DNA of 9,313 nt from Pseudomonadota bacterium (GTDB lineage Bacteria; Pseudomonadota; Gammaproteobacteria; Pseudomonadales; Azotimanducaceae). The notes below the pieces were generated by a model. That model was not told the DNA's origin. It saw only the letters and a program-made list of their open reading frames with translations, and ran no database searches. This document shows positions 1 through 7,423 of this stretch, piece by piece; positions within the stretch are counted from its first letter, which is position 1; the number at the start of each line of letters is the position of its first letter. The DNA lies in NCBI GenBank assembly GCA_027622495.1, contig JAQBYL010000146.1:1-9313 (forward strand). Reading direction: 5' to 3'. The translations under genes and the position numbers were made by a program.

Positions 1-350
1 AGCTCGTGGTCGATCGGGTAGGTCCGGGTGTTGTCTCCGCTCACCAGCACCCATCGATCGGCTTGAGCTGGCGCATCGTACGCCACAGAGACGGTGCCGG
101 TGTTGGACCCGATCGCAACTTTGTCACCGATCATGAGGCCAACGGTCTCGGCAAATTCCCGGCCATTCACGCTCAGGGTTGCGCCATTCAACGGATGGGC
201 ATTGAGACCGCGCTCATGGGGTTCGAGGCGCAGATGGTAATCGAGCACATCTTCACCAGAGGCGATCAGATCGTTGTCGAGGTGGCGACCGATGGTGACA
301 CTCTTGGCCACGTCGATCGGTTCATGCTCCCAGTCGAAAATCTGCTTCAT
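1..350 (-). CDS. FHA-domain protein, N-terminal part (cut by window edge)
   Basis: The gene starts at the ATG at 350-348 and stays open for 116 codons to the left edge; its 3' end is missing. The start overlaps the TGA stop of the upstream kinase as ATGA, which suggests translational coupling. A GGGA about 6 bases upstream is a weak ribosome site. The N-terminus reads as an FHA fold: VTIGRHLDNDLI (residues 18-29, with the G21-R22 pair), then VLDYHLRLE with H39, then SVNGRE with N62-G63, then IGDKVAIGSNTGTVSV (74-89). FHA domains bind phosphothreonine peptides and often pair with Ser/Thr kinases, as the neighbour here suggests. The serine of the usual S-x-x-H motif is replaced by Leu36, so phosphopeptide binding may be weakened or lost. 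No signal peptide is seen, so a cytoplasmic location is likely. I assign FHA from the motif pattern only; what follows the domain is unknown. Confidence 0.75.
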   Translation of the reverse strand, partial: MKQIFDWEHEPIDVAKSVTIGRHLDNDLIASGEDVLDYHLRLEPHERGLNAHPLNGATLSVNGREFAETVGLMIGDKVAIGSNTGTVSVAYDAPAQADRWVLVSGDNTRTYPIDHE

Positions 351-2593
351 GGATGATCCCAGGATTCCCGCAGTGTGCGCCACTCGGCGACCTCGGGGGT
401 TACAGTCAACGCAAGTTCCAGATACTGCTTGGCCTCTACAACCAGACCTGCTGCATAAGCGTCCTGTGCAACCTCAGCAAGCCGGGTGGCTGCCTGAGTG
501 AGCAGTGGTTCCACACTCGGGTTGGCCGGATCAAGGCGGGCGACTTCGCGCAAAAGGGCGACGGCATTGCCTTCTGCGGGTTGAGTGATGTAACCGTTCT
601 TGAGCAGCTTCTGTGCCTGGGTGAGCTTGGTTTCCACGGCGGCGTGTCGGGAGAGTTCGGCATCGAGCCGTGAACGTATGTCGTTGACCGCACCCGGGTC
701 AATGCCGACAGAAGCAGCCCGGTCTACCAGCACCTGCACCGAATCCAGTTCTCCGACGGCGAGCAACTGCTGGGCCCGCGTCTGTAGTTGCGACACCACT
801 TCGTTGAGGCCCTGGACTGCAACTGCATTGTCCGGGTCGGCGGCGAGCACACGAAAGTACAGCTCCGCAGCATTTTCACCGGCTGGCTGCAGAAGCATAC
901 CCTGGGATCGATAAGCACGTGCCTGCTGCACCAGATCATTCAGTGCAGCCTGTGCTTCGGTTGCGTGGGCAATCTGCGCCCGTGCCATGGCGAGCTTGGG
1001 ATGTTCGGCATTTGCCGCAGTTGCGCGGCCCATGAATTGTATCGCGGCGTCGAGATTGCCATCGTCGGCGGCGCTGGCTGCGCGCTCAGCATAGAAAAGC
1101 GCCAATGCATCGAGCCCGGCGCGGGCCTGTTCGTGATTCGGGGCCAGGCGCAGGACCTCCTGATAAGCCTGTATCGCAGCCGTTGCCGACGGTATATCCG
1201 CCAGACCATGGCTTTGCAGCAGTGCCTGGGTGCTGGTCATCAGGTTGATGGCCGATTTGCGGTTCCGCAGTTGAACTTCAAGCTCGGACCAGACGGGTTC
1301 GTTAACAAATGCAGCCTGAGATTCTTTGAGCTTGGTTTCGGCACGGTTGAGATCGTTCGCCGCAATGGCGTCCCGAATGCTCTGCTGCCATTGCGCAGAC
1401 AGACCAGCCAGTGTTGATTCAGCACCAGAATGATCCGGCTCCAGGCTCAGCACGCGTCGATAGCCAGCCACAATGGCCGACAGACTCTGGTTAGGGTCCT
1501 GATGCAGCGACTGTGCGTCTAACCAGGCGGTCTGCACCGCCGGATCATCGGTGACGCCGACCACCGTCATAACAGACGCCAGCCACTGCGGGTTGCGGGT
1601 AACCAGATAGCCGCCCCCGATCAGGATCGCCCCGATCAGCACCAATACCGTGGCACGGCTGCCACCACGTCGGCGTCCGCGCCGCCTGTTAACACGCTGG
1701 TCAGATCGCACTGCATCGGTTGTGGTTAGAAGACCACTGCCAACAGCGCGAATTTCCTGCGTGCTGACAACCTGTGTTTTGATGGTTGCGCCCGGCAGAT
1801 CCTGGTTCGCTTTGACCGCGGCCAAGGCAGTCGCCAGCTCTGCACCGTTCTGGTAACGATTTTCCGGCTTTTTGGCCAGCGATCTGTCGACCACATCTTG
1901 AAACGCCTTCAGATATGGGGGCAGTCTGGGGACCGGTTCCTGCAGGTGCTTCACCCCGATCGCGATCGGGGTATCTGCTTTGTAGGGCACATCGCCGGTC
2001 AGCATCTGATAAAGCACCACACCTAAGCTGTATATGTCGGAGCGGCCATCCAGCACTTTGCCTGCAGCCTGTTCGGGGCTCATGTAGTGCGGTGTGCCAA
2101 ACACGGTGCCGGTTCGGCTTATCGTTGCGTTGTTGGAAACCACCTGGGCAATGCCGAAATCTGTGAGCACCGCGCTGTCGTCTTCGCGGAACAGGATGTT
2201 CTCCGGTTTGATATCGCGATGAACAAAACCGCGGCTGTGCGCGAAATCAAGGGCACGGCCGATATCGGTGACGATCGCAGTCAGTCTGGCCAGCGGTAAA
2301 CCGCGCGTTAGGCGTTGATTGAGATCGCCCCCCGAGACGTACTCAAGCACCAGGTACAGCAAAGAGTCGTGCACACCGACGTCATGTACCTGCACGATGT
2401 TCGGGTGGCTGAGGCGCGCGTTGATCCGAATTTCACGTAAAAAACGGCTGCGGAATTCCGGGTCGCTTGCGTATGCAGCAGAAACGACTTTAAGCGCAAC
2501 CAGCCGACCAAACTTTTTCTGTACCGCAAGGTAGACCTTAGCCATGCCTCCCCGACCAATCTCACGATCGATCTCGAAGCCAGGCAGGTCCAT
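347..2593 (-). CDS. Transmembrane Ser/Thr protein kinase (PknB type) with modular periplasmic sensor
   Basis: Numbered from the ATG at 2593 (748 aa). Residues 1-262 form a complete Hanks-type kinase: glycine loop G13-R-G-G, Lys35 in VALK, helix-C Glu54, catalytic HRDIKPEN (D127, N132), DFG (D145), a Thr/Ser-rich activation loop (157-167) and GTPHYMSPEQ. All catalytic residues are present, so it should be active. A juxtamembrane linker ends in an Arg-rich stretch (303-309), then one membrane helix (about 314-332). The remaining 416 residues should lie in the periplasm and form about four TPR-like tandem modules; there is no PASTA domain. It lies between a secreted MORN protein and an FHA protein, which suggests an envelope-sensing phosphosignalling unit. 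The start is ambiguous: the MORN stop and the kinase start lie in TTGATG, so TTG at 2596 (749 aa) or ATG at 2593 could be used. I prefer ATG. GGTGG about 10 bases upstream is a possible ribosome site. The ligand and substrates are unknown. Confidence 0.96.
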   Translation of the reverse strand: MDLPGFEIDREIGRGGMAKVYLAVQKKFGRLVALKVVSAAYASDPEFRSRFLREIRINARLSHPNIVQVHDVGVHDSLLYLVLEYVSGGDLNQRLTRGLPLARLTAIVTDIGRALDFAHSRGFVHRDIKPENILFREDDSAVLTDFGIAQVVSNNATISRTGTVFGTPHYMSPEQAAGKVLDGRSDIYSLGVVLYQMLTGDVPYKADTPIAIGVKHLQEPVPRLPPYLKAFQDVVDRSLAKKPENRYQNGAELATALAAVKANQDLPGATIKTQVVSTQEIRAVGSGLLTTTDAVRSDQRVNRRRGRRRGGSRATVLVLIGAILIGGGYLVTRNPQWLASVMTVVGVTDDPAVQTAWLDAQSLHQDPNQSLSAIVAGYRRVLSLEPDHSGAESTLAGLSAQWQQSIRDAIAANDLNRAETKLKESQAAFVNEPVWSELEVQLRNRKSAINLMTSTQALLQSHGLADIPSATAAIQAYQEVLRLAPNHEQARAGLDALALFYAERAASAADDGNLDAAIQFMGRATAANAEHPKLAMARAQIAHATEAQAALNDLVQQARAYRSQGMLLQPAGENAAELYFRVLAADPDNAVAVQGLNEVVSQLQTRAQQLLAVGELDSVQVLVDRAASVGIDPGAVNDIRSRLDAELSRHAAVETKLTQAQKLLKNGYITQPAEGNAVALLREVARLDPANPSVEPLLTQAATRLAEVAQDAYAAGLVVEAKQYLELALTVTPEVAEWRTLRESWDHP
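350..1525 (-). repeat. Tandem ~100-residue modules in the kinase periplasmic region
   Basis: Within the kinase, landmark residues recur at a fixed spacing of 102: G463/G565/G667, P468/P570/P672, P485/P587/P689 and G512/G614/G716. The pairs QPA 569/671, NA 574/676 and DP 586/688 keep the same register. An upstream, more diverged module is offset by about 99 (VL 381/480, P386/P485, H388/H487). Each module contains a G-x-x-x-x-P turn, a TPR-like helix ending in a Pro-Asn/Asp corner with Ala-x-x-Gly-Leu, and a second helix after a G-x-L turn. The last module ends at the protein's C-terminus. I aligned these by eye; fold assignment as TPR-like is inference. Confidence 0.7.
1953..1972. repeat. 20-bp perfect palindrome inside the kinase gene
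   Basis: The sequence ACCCCGATCGCGATCGGGGT equals its own reverse complement over all 20 bases. It encodes TPIAIG in the kinase domain (about residues 208-213), downstream of the activation segment, on the minus strand. Its core is two GATC sites flanking a CG step. It may be chance shaped by codon choice, or a protein-binding or methylation site; nothing else in the sequence decides this. Confidence 0.5.
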
Positions 2594-3567
2594 CAAGATC
2601 CGCCCACCACCAGGATCTTGTCAGATCCTTCAACCAGGCGACCAAGCACAATACGTGCTTCGGGGATGATGTGAGTGCCATCCAGGCTCGCGGCGATACC
2701 AGTACCGTGCGCAAACCCGTTGATGCACTTGTCACCGTCAAACATCCATGGTTTTCCGTCCAGGATCAGGTTGCAGGGTGGATTCAGAGCGAGCGGTTTT
2801 TCCAGCACCAGCAACCCCTCTTCCCAGTACTGCACCGACAGAATGCCTCCGGGCTGATGCTTTACCCCATACCCATGCATCTTGTCGGCAGCAAAAAAAC
2901 CGTGGTAGATGGTGCCGTCACGCCAGTGGAAAATACCGTGACCCGATCGCACGTCGTCAGCAAACTGACCGACATAGCGATTGCCATTGGGCCACACGAA
3001 TGTGCCCTGCCCGGTTTTGGTGGCGTCTTCAAAGTTACCCTGATAGCGGCGGCCATCGGGCCATTCGAACTTGCCATTGCCGTTCGAAACACCGTCGACG
3101 AATTCACCTGTATACACTTCCCCTGTGTGCCATCTGAATTCGCCCTGGCCATTCCGCTGACCTTCAACGAATGACCCGGTGTAGGTGTCCTGGTTTGCCC
3201 AGTGGAAAGTACCCTGGCCGTGCATCTGGTCGGTTTTGAACTCACCTTCGTAACGATCGCCGTTTTCCCAGCTGAGGACGCCGGTGCCCTGGCGGCGATC
3301 ACGAAAGAAACTACCACGATAGGTTCGCCCATCTAACCAGGAATAAACCCCTTCACCGTGCATTCGATTGTTACGGAACTGACCTTCGTAGCGGTTACCT
3401 TCCACCCAGATGTACAGACCGTTGCCAGTCCGCATGCCGTCGACAATCTCGCCTTCGTACACATCACCGTTGTCGAGTTCAATTTTTCGCGGTTCCGCCG
3501 CAGCCGCATGCTGGGCCAGCAGCAAGACTGTAACGAGAGTTAAAAGGCGCAAGAAAACCTCAGTCAT
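2593..3567 (-). CDS. Secreted MORN-repeat protein
   Basis: A 324-residue protein. Residues 1-24 form a typical Sec signal peptide: a short N-region, a hydrophobic core LLTLVTVLLLA, and an AAA-E cleavage site after Ala24. There is no lipobox cysteine, so it is probably soluble in the periplasm. Residues 37-243 are nine uninterrupted 23-residue MORN repeats (Y-x-G-x-F...G-x-G-x-x-x-W-x-x-G). The C-terminal 81 residues are not canonical MORN: they hold two cysteines, C265 and C281, and a CINGFAHGTGIA motif, and could be disulfide-closed. MORN repeats form extended beta-hairpin arrays used as scaffolds or lipid/protein-binding surfaces; the exact role here is unknown. The ATG overlaps the pyruvate kinase end by 8 bases (ATGACTGA), and its own stop overlaps the kinase start, so it is embedded in the operon. 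A periplasmic ligand or partner of the kinase sensor domain is a reasonable inference. Confidence 0.92.
   Translation of the reverse strand: MTEVFLRLLTLVTVLLLAQHAAAAEPRKIELDNGDVYEGEIVDGMRTGNGLYIWVEGNRYEGQFRNNRMHGEGVYSWLDGRTYRGSFFRDRRQGTGVLSWENGDRYEGEFKTDQMHGQGTFHWANQDTYTGSFVEGQRNGQGEFRWHTGEVYTGEFVDGVSNGNGKFEWPDGRRYQGNFEDATKTGQGTFVWPNGNRYVGQFADDVRSGHGIFHWRDGTIYHGFFAADKMHGYGVKHQPGGILSVQYWEEGLLVLEKPLALNPPCNLILDGKPWMFDGDKCINGFAHGTGIAASLDGTHIIPEARIVLGRLVEGSDKILVVGGS
2839..3459 (-). repeat. Nine tandem 69-bp units encoding MORN repeats
   Basis: Nine back-to-back units of exactly 69 bases (23 codons) encode protein residues 37-243 of the MORN protein. Each starts with a Tyr codon (YEG, YEG, YRG, YEG, YTG, YTG, YQG, YVG, YHG). 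There are no insertions or deletions between units. At the protein level the units are related but diverged, so this is an old array and not a recent slippage tract. Confidence 0.92.
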
Positions 3568-5005
3568 CTTCTATTGGTGCCTCTGTGTTCTGCAGATGCT
3601 GGCCTAACCGGCGGATCTGAATCGCGTCTGTCGGCCGCTCAGCGAGCACATCCGATATGACGACGACCTTCGCGTCTGCTGCCAGACCCTCACGCTTCAT
3701 CAGAACTTCAAACGCCCGCTGAAGGGTGGTTTCCGGCTGGGTTGAAAACGCCGTGCGATAGGCAGATACCGCACGATTGAGTGCCAGACGCCTTCTTGTC
3801 TGGCTGTTGTTGGTGAAGGCAAATATCGGCACGCTGAAAGGCCGTACGTTGGTCACCAGGTCAGCGGTCAGACCACGCCGGGTCACCACCACAATACCGT
3901 CGGCTTTGATCGATTCGGCCAGTGCGCCTGCGTGTATAGCGAGCTGCTGCTTGTCGGTGTCGGCAACCAGATCACGCTCGTAACCCAGCCCGGGAAAACG
4001 CTCACTCTTGTTGGCGATCGCGTTCAACTGTTCAACACAACGTACCGGAAACTTGCCGACACTGGTTTCGCCTGACAGCATCACCGCGTCAACCCCTTCG
4101 TAGATCGCATTGGCAACATCAGTCACCTCAGCGCGGGTCGGCATGGGGTTTTCGATCATCGATTCGAGCAGATGGGTGGCGACGATACTGCGTTTGCCCC
4201 ACTTGGCACAGGAATGCACCAGACGTCGCTGAACGTTTGGCAGGTCGGCGATGTCGGTCTCGATACCAAGATCACCCCGCGCGACCATCACACCATCTGC
4301 TGCCTGCACGATTTTATGGATGTTGGACACCCCTTCCTGATCTTCAATTTTGGCGATGATCTTCACCGTCTGACGCTTCGACCCGAGCAACTCGCGGCAT
4401 TCCAATACATCGTCGGGGCTGCGCACGAACGAAAGCGCAATAAAATCGATATCGTTGGCCAGGCCGAATTCAATATCGCGGCGATCTTTGGCCGTGATCG
4501 CCGGAAGGTTGACCCGCACACCAGGCAGATTGACGTGGCGTTTGCTGCCGAGCAGGCCGCCATCGATGACCTTGCAGACCAGCTGTTTGCCATCCCGTTG
4601 AAGCACTTCAAAATTGATCAGACCGTTGTCGACGGTAATCCGGCTGCCCACGTGCACCACGTCAACCAACTCCTGGTAATTCACGTGGATTGACGATGTT
4701 TCGACCTCGTTCGGATCGCGTACCGACAGAGTGACCACATCACCGGTCTTGAGGTCCATGGGTTCGGCCATGTCACCAGTGCGGATTTCAGGCCCCTGGG
4801 TGTCCATCATGACCGGCACCGGATGCGCAACCTTGCGGTTGAGCGTTTTAATCCAGTTGATCACCTTGGCTGCCCCTTCATGATCGGCGTGCGACATGTT
4901 GATGCGAACGATGTCCATCCCCGCCTGTTGGAGCGCAAAAAGCATCTCATAATTTGCGCTTACAGGTCCGATGGTGCAGATGATTTTGGTACGGCGGCGG
5001 TTCAT
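3560..5005 (-). CDS. pyk: Pyruvate kinase
   Basis: This enzyme transfers phosphate from phosphoenolpyruvate to ADP, giving pyruvate and ATP at the last step of glycolysis in the cytoplasm. The 481-residue length is normal. It opens with RRTKIICTIGP and RINMSHAD (R34, N36, S38). D68-T69 and R75 follow in DTQGPEIRTG. The B domain spans roughly 77-170. Catalytic K219 and metal ligand E221 lie in IIAKIEDQEGVSN, D245 in VARGDLGIE, and T277 in VATHLLESM, followed by NPMPTRAEVTDVANAI and VMLSGETSVGKFP. The C-terminal domain is complete. Thr69, Glu73 and Thr76 are the residues typical of K+-dependent enzymes, but Gln70 is typical of the K+-independent type. The ATG at 5005 fits the family N-terminus, although no Shine-Dalgarno is visible (CCCCC precedes it). 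It is the first gene of an overlapping set with MORN, kinase and FHA genes. Whether this is the only pyruvate kinase of the organism cannot be told here. Confidence 0.98.
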   Translation of the reverse strand: MNRRRTKIICTIGPVSANYEMLFALQQAGMDIVRINMSHADHEGAAKVINWIKTLNRKVAHPVPVMMDTQGPEIRTGDMAEPMDLKTGDVVTLSVRDPNEVETSSIHVNYQELVDVVHVGSRITVDNGLINFEVLQRDGKQLVCKVIDGGLLGSKRHVNLPGVRVNLPAITAKDRRDIEFGLANDIDFIALSFVRSPDDVLECRELLGSKRQTVKIIAKIEDQEGVSNIHKIVQAADGVMVARGDLGIETDIADLPNVQRRLVHSCAKWGKRSIVATHLLESMIENPMPTRAEVTDVANAIYEGVDAVMLSGETSVGKFPVRCVEQLNAIANKSERFPGLGYERDLVADTDKQQLAIHAGALAESIKADGIVVVTRRGLTADLVTNVRPFSVPIFAFTNNSQTRRRLALNRAVSAYRTAFSTQPETTLQRAFEVLMKREGLAADAKVVVISDVLAERPTDAIQIRRLGQHLQNTEAPIEDD

Positions 5006-5081
5006 GGGGGTATTACTTGTGGATTAAGGGGCGCAGCTTAGTGAGTTCGATGCCATCTAACAATGTCAGATAACGCGTCAA
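5006..5081 (-). promoter_or_regulatory. Short gap before pyk; weak candidate promoter
   Basis: Only 72 bases separate the helicase stop (TGA, 5080-5078) from the pyk ATG. A TTGACG hexamer (5 of 6 to the -35 consensus) lies at 5081-5076, overlapping the stop codon. The best -10 candidates 15-16 bases downstream (TTAGAT, TAGATG) match only 3 of 6, so the promoter is doubtful. No GC-rich hairpin with a T tract is visible, so read-through from the repair genes into pyk is possible. Confidence 0.25.
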
Positions 5082-7423
5082 ACCGCAGGCCCACGCCAGA
5101 ATTCCTGGATTCTGGCGCTGACCTCACGGGCCCTCGTCTGAATGGGTCGCCAGTGCCCGGGAAAGAACTGCCGGTAGGCGGCTTGGGCAAAGCGTGGATC
5201 GATCAGGCACAGCACACCTTTGTCATCGGGTGAGCGAAGCAAACGACCCGCTACCTGCAGAACTTTGGTCATGGCCGGCTGCAGATAAGCGATCGCAGTG
5301 CCATCTTCGTTCAGATCGTCAAAATAACTGGCCTGCGCCTGCCGGATGAGGCTGGGTGGGGGTAATCCAACCCCCACCACGATCACCGCTTTCAGGCTGG
5401 TGGCACTGTAATCCACCGACTCAGAAAATACGCCGCCGAGAACAATGACACCCAGCAGCGGTGGCTTGCCGTCTGTAAACTCTGCAATGAATGCATCCCG
5501 ATCGGCTTCGCTCATCTGCCTTTGCTGCACACGTAAGCTGGCATCCTGCCAGGCAGAAACAAACATCTCGAGGTAGGCATAGGACGGAAAGGCAATCAGG
5601 CAGTGACCTGCACTTGCCTCGAATGTCGCCTTCACCAGGCTAACCAGATCGTACAATGACTGTTTTCGGCTGTTGAGATAGGTTGGTACGTCAGTTACCA
5701 CCTGGACCAGCAACTGATCCTGACTATAGGAACTGGCCACCCGTTCTACTTTTGTTTCAGGGAGGCCGTGTAAGCGCCGGTACAGATCCAGCGGTGTCAT
5801 CGTGCCCGAAAAGCGAATGTTGGCGCCAAAGCCGTTCAGCGTTTCGGCAATGTGGGCGCTCGCATCCAGACAGCGAACCCGTACACAGACGGCCTTGGGT
5901 CGTGTGCCTGCATCGACTTCAACACTACTGACGAACGATTTTGCATCCACCCAGCTTTGTGCCCGACTAAAGCGCAGACATTCGAACAGCACATCGCGGC
6001 AGGCGGGTGTCTGGATCGGTTCAGCGTCGAGGCTGGTTTCCTCAAGAAAGCGATCCATCACCCGAAAAAGCGCCTCGGGGAGCTCAATCCGGGTTTCTTC
6101 GGTATCAACGGATGCGCTCGACAGGCTCAATAACGCCCGATCCATGGCCTTCAACTTCGAGGTGAGACCAGAGCGGGGTTTTTCTGCCAGCGCGTTTCTG
6201 ATCTGCGATCGATCGAACTGGAGTGACAACATATCGCACACACGGGTGCTCAACTGATGAGCCTCATCGATCAGCAGTGTGATGGCCGGGTTTGCTGCAA
6301 AACGCTGCAGGCGCACTACCGGATCGAACACATAGTTGTAATCCACAATCACAAGATCAGCCCACAAGGCTGCGTCTAGCGACAACTCGAAGGGGCACAC
6401 CTGGTGGCCCTCTGAAACCTTGCTTACCTGGCCAGGGGACATGTCAACACACTCGAGCAGTTCGGTTACGGCCGCTTGCCTGCGATCGTAATAACCTCTG
6501 GCATAACCACACAGGTCGGCATCACAGGGTTGACCTTCTACAGGACACACCTTGTGTTTGGCCTGGATGTGTATGCGGCGTAAATGGTTGGTCTGGCCAT
6601 CGATTACGTTGAATGCTGACCGGGCGGCGTCTGCGCCCGTGGACCGACTGGTTAAGAAGAATATCTGCTCGTGATCGCTCTGCGCGAGCGCTTTGATCGC
6701 AGGATAGGCAACCCCCACACTCTTGCCACTGCCGGTCGGTGCTTCAACAATCAGGTGTTCCCGGTCACGTACTGCCTGGTAGCAGCGACTGGCCAGAGCG
6801 CGCTGGTTTGGCCGGAACTCGCCGTGCGGGAAAGCGACCTGAAATATGAACTCATCACGCCTGGTGCAATGCTGTTGATACGCCCGCAGACGTTGTTCGA
6901 ACCCCTGCAGGGTATGACGCAGAAATTCAGCCAGCGCCTGCGCACTCAGGGCTTCATCGAAGGTGGTCTGATGGCCACTGTCAGGGTGGGCATACACCAG
7001 CCGCACGGTCCATAGAGCAATCTCCGGTAGTTCAGCTGACAGGAGCGCTGCATAGAGTTTAGCCTGCGCCATGTTGATCGACGCGCTGTGCTGGTGGACC
7101 AGGGTGTGATCGGCACGTGAGGTTTTGATTTCTTCCACAACCGGCGGCCGGGCACTAAGATCACAGCCATCAATCCGGCCTGATAACCTGATCTGCAGCC
7201 CGGCGAGCTCAAAGCACTGCTGCACCGGCCGCTCAACCTGATAGCTGCCGGTTCGCGAAAGCTGGATCTGCCTTTGGGTTCTGATTCCTTCATCGGCGCG
7301 CGTCCGCGAATCAAGTCGGTTGTACAGATCACCCCTGCGATGAACCCACTCCGCGAGGGTTCGGATTGCGATGCGTTTTTCGACTGGCTTCGAAGAGACC
7401 TCATCCATTGGTGGGCTATTCAC
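5078..7423 (-). CDS. XPD/DinG-like Fe-S helicase with N-terminal RecB/Cas4-like nuclease domain
   Basis: A 781-residue fusion protein. The N-terminal part (about 20-190) has the PD-(D/E)XK nuclease pattern with a QxxxY motif: GRIDG (D85), EEIKT (E98, K100) and QAKLY (Q120, Y124), as in RecB, AddB and Cas4 domains. The rest is a superfamily 2 XPD/DinG-type helicase: Walker A APTGSGKS (K234), four cysteines C293, C300, C305 and C343 suited to a 4Fe-4S cluster, DEAH box 386-389, motif III SGTMTP (539-544), GGVFSESVD (663-671) and motif VI QVAGRLLRS (723-731). Such helicases unwind 5'-to-3' using ATP, so this should be a helicase-nuclease acting on branched or damaged DNA in the cytoplasm. The GTG start at 7423 overlaps the FAN1 stop as GTGA, implying coupled translation; an ATG at 7408 (776 aa) is an alternative. 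All core motifs look intact. Substrate and nuclease polarity are not shown by the sequence. Confidence 0.95.
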   Translation of the reverse strand: MNSPPMDEVSSKPVEKRIAIRTLAEWVHRRGDLYNRLDSRTRADEGIRTQRQIQLSRTGSYQVERPVQQCFELAGLQIRLSGRIDGCDLSARPPVVEEIKTSRADHTLVHQHSASINMAQAKLYAALLSAELPEIALWTVRLVYAHPDSGHQTTFDEALSAQALAEFLRHTLQGFEQRLRAYQQHCTRRDEFIFQVAFPHGEFRPNQRALASRCYQAVRDREHLIVEAPTGSGKSVGVAYPAIKALAQSDHEQIFFLTSRSTGADAARSAFNVIDGQTNHLRRIHIQAKHKVCPVEGQPCDADLCGYARGYYDRRQAAVTELLECVDMSPGQVSKVSEGHQVCPFELSLDAALWADLVIVDYNYVFDPVVRLQRFAANPAITLLIDEAHQLSTRVCDMLSLQFDRSQIRNALAEKPRSGLTSKLKAMDRALLSLSSASVDTEETRIELPEALFRVMDRFLEETSLDAEPIQTPACRDVLFECLRFSRAQSWVDAKSFVSSVEVDAGTRPKAVCVRVRCLDASAHIAETLNGFGANIRFSGTMTPLDLYRRLHGLPETKVERVASSYSQDQLLVQVVTDVPTYLNSRKQSLYDLVSLVKATFEASAGHCLIAFPSYAYLEMFVSAWQDASLRVQQRQMSEADRDAFIAEFTDGKPPLLGVIVLGGVFSESVDYSATSLKAVIVVGVGLPPPSLIRQAQASYFDDLNEDGTAIAYLQPAMTKVLQVAGRLLRSPDDKGVLCLIDPRFAQAAYRQFFPGHWRPIQTRAREVSARIQEFWRGPAV

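Noticed and set aside
6..356. Plus-strand open frame of 116 codons at the left edge
   Set aside because: The minus strand of the same bases encodes the FHA motifs, begins at an ATGA overlap with the kinase and continues the operon, so the plus frame is a shadow.
788..1417. Plus-strand open frame of 209 codons
   Set aside because: It lies antisense within the kinase sensor region, has no recognisable motif, and the opposite frame has clear repeated modules.
2594..2596. TTG as the kinase start
   Set aside because: It is possible and gives a 4-base TTGA overlap, but the ATG beginning one codon later is the stronger start; I could not exclude TTG.
4172..4693. Plus-strand open frame of 173 codons
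   Set aside because: It is antisense to the pyruvate kinase core, where every catalytic motif is on the minus strand.
5040..5070. Possible hairpin TTAG...CTAA as terminator between helicase and pyk
   Set aside because: The stem is only about four A/T-rich pairs and no T tract follows, so it does not look like an intrinsic terminator.
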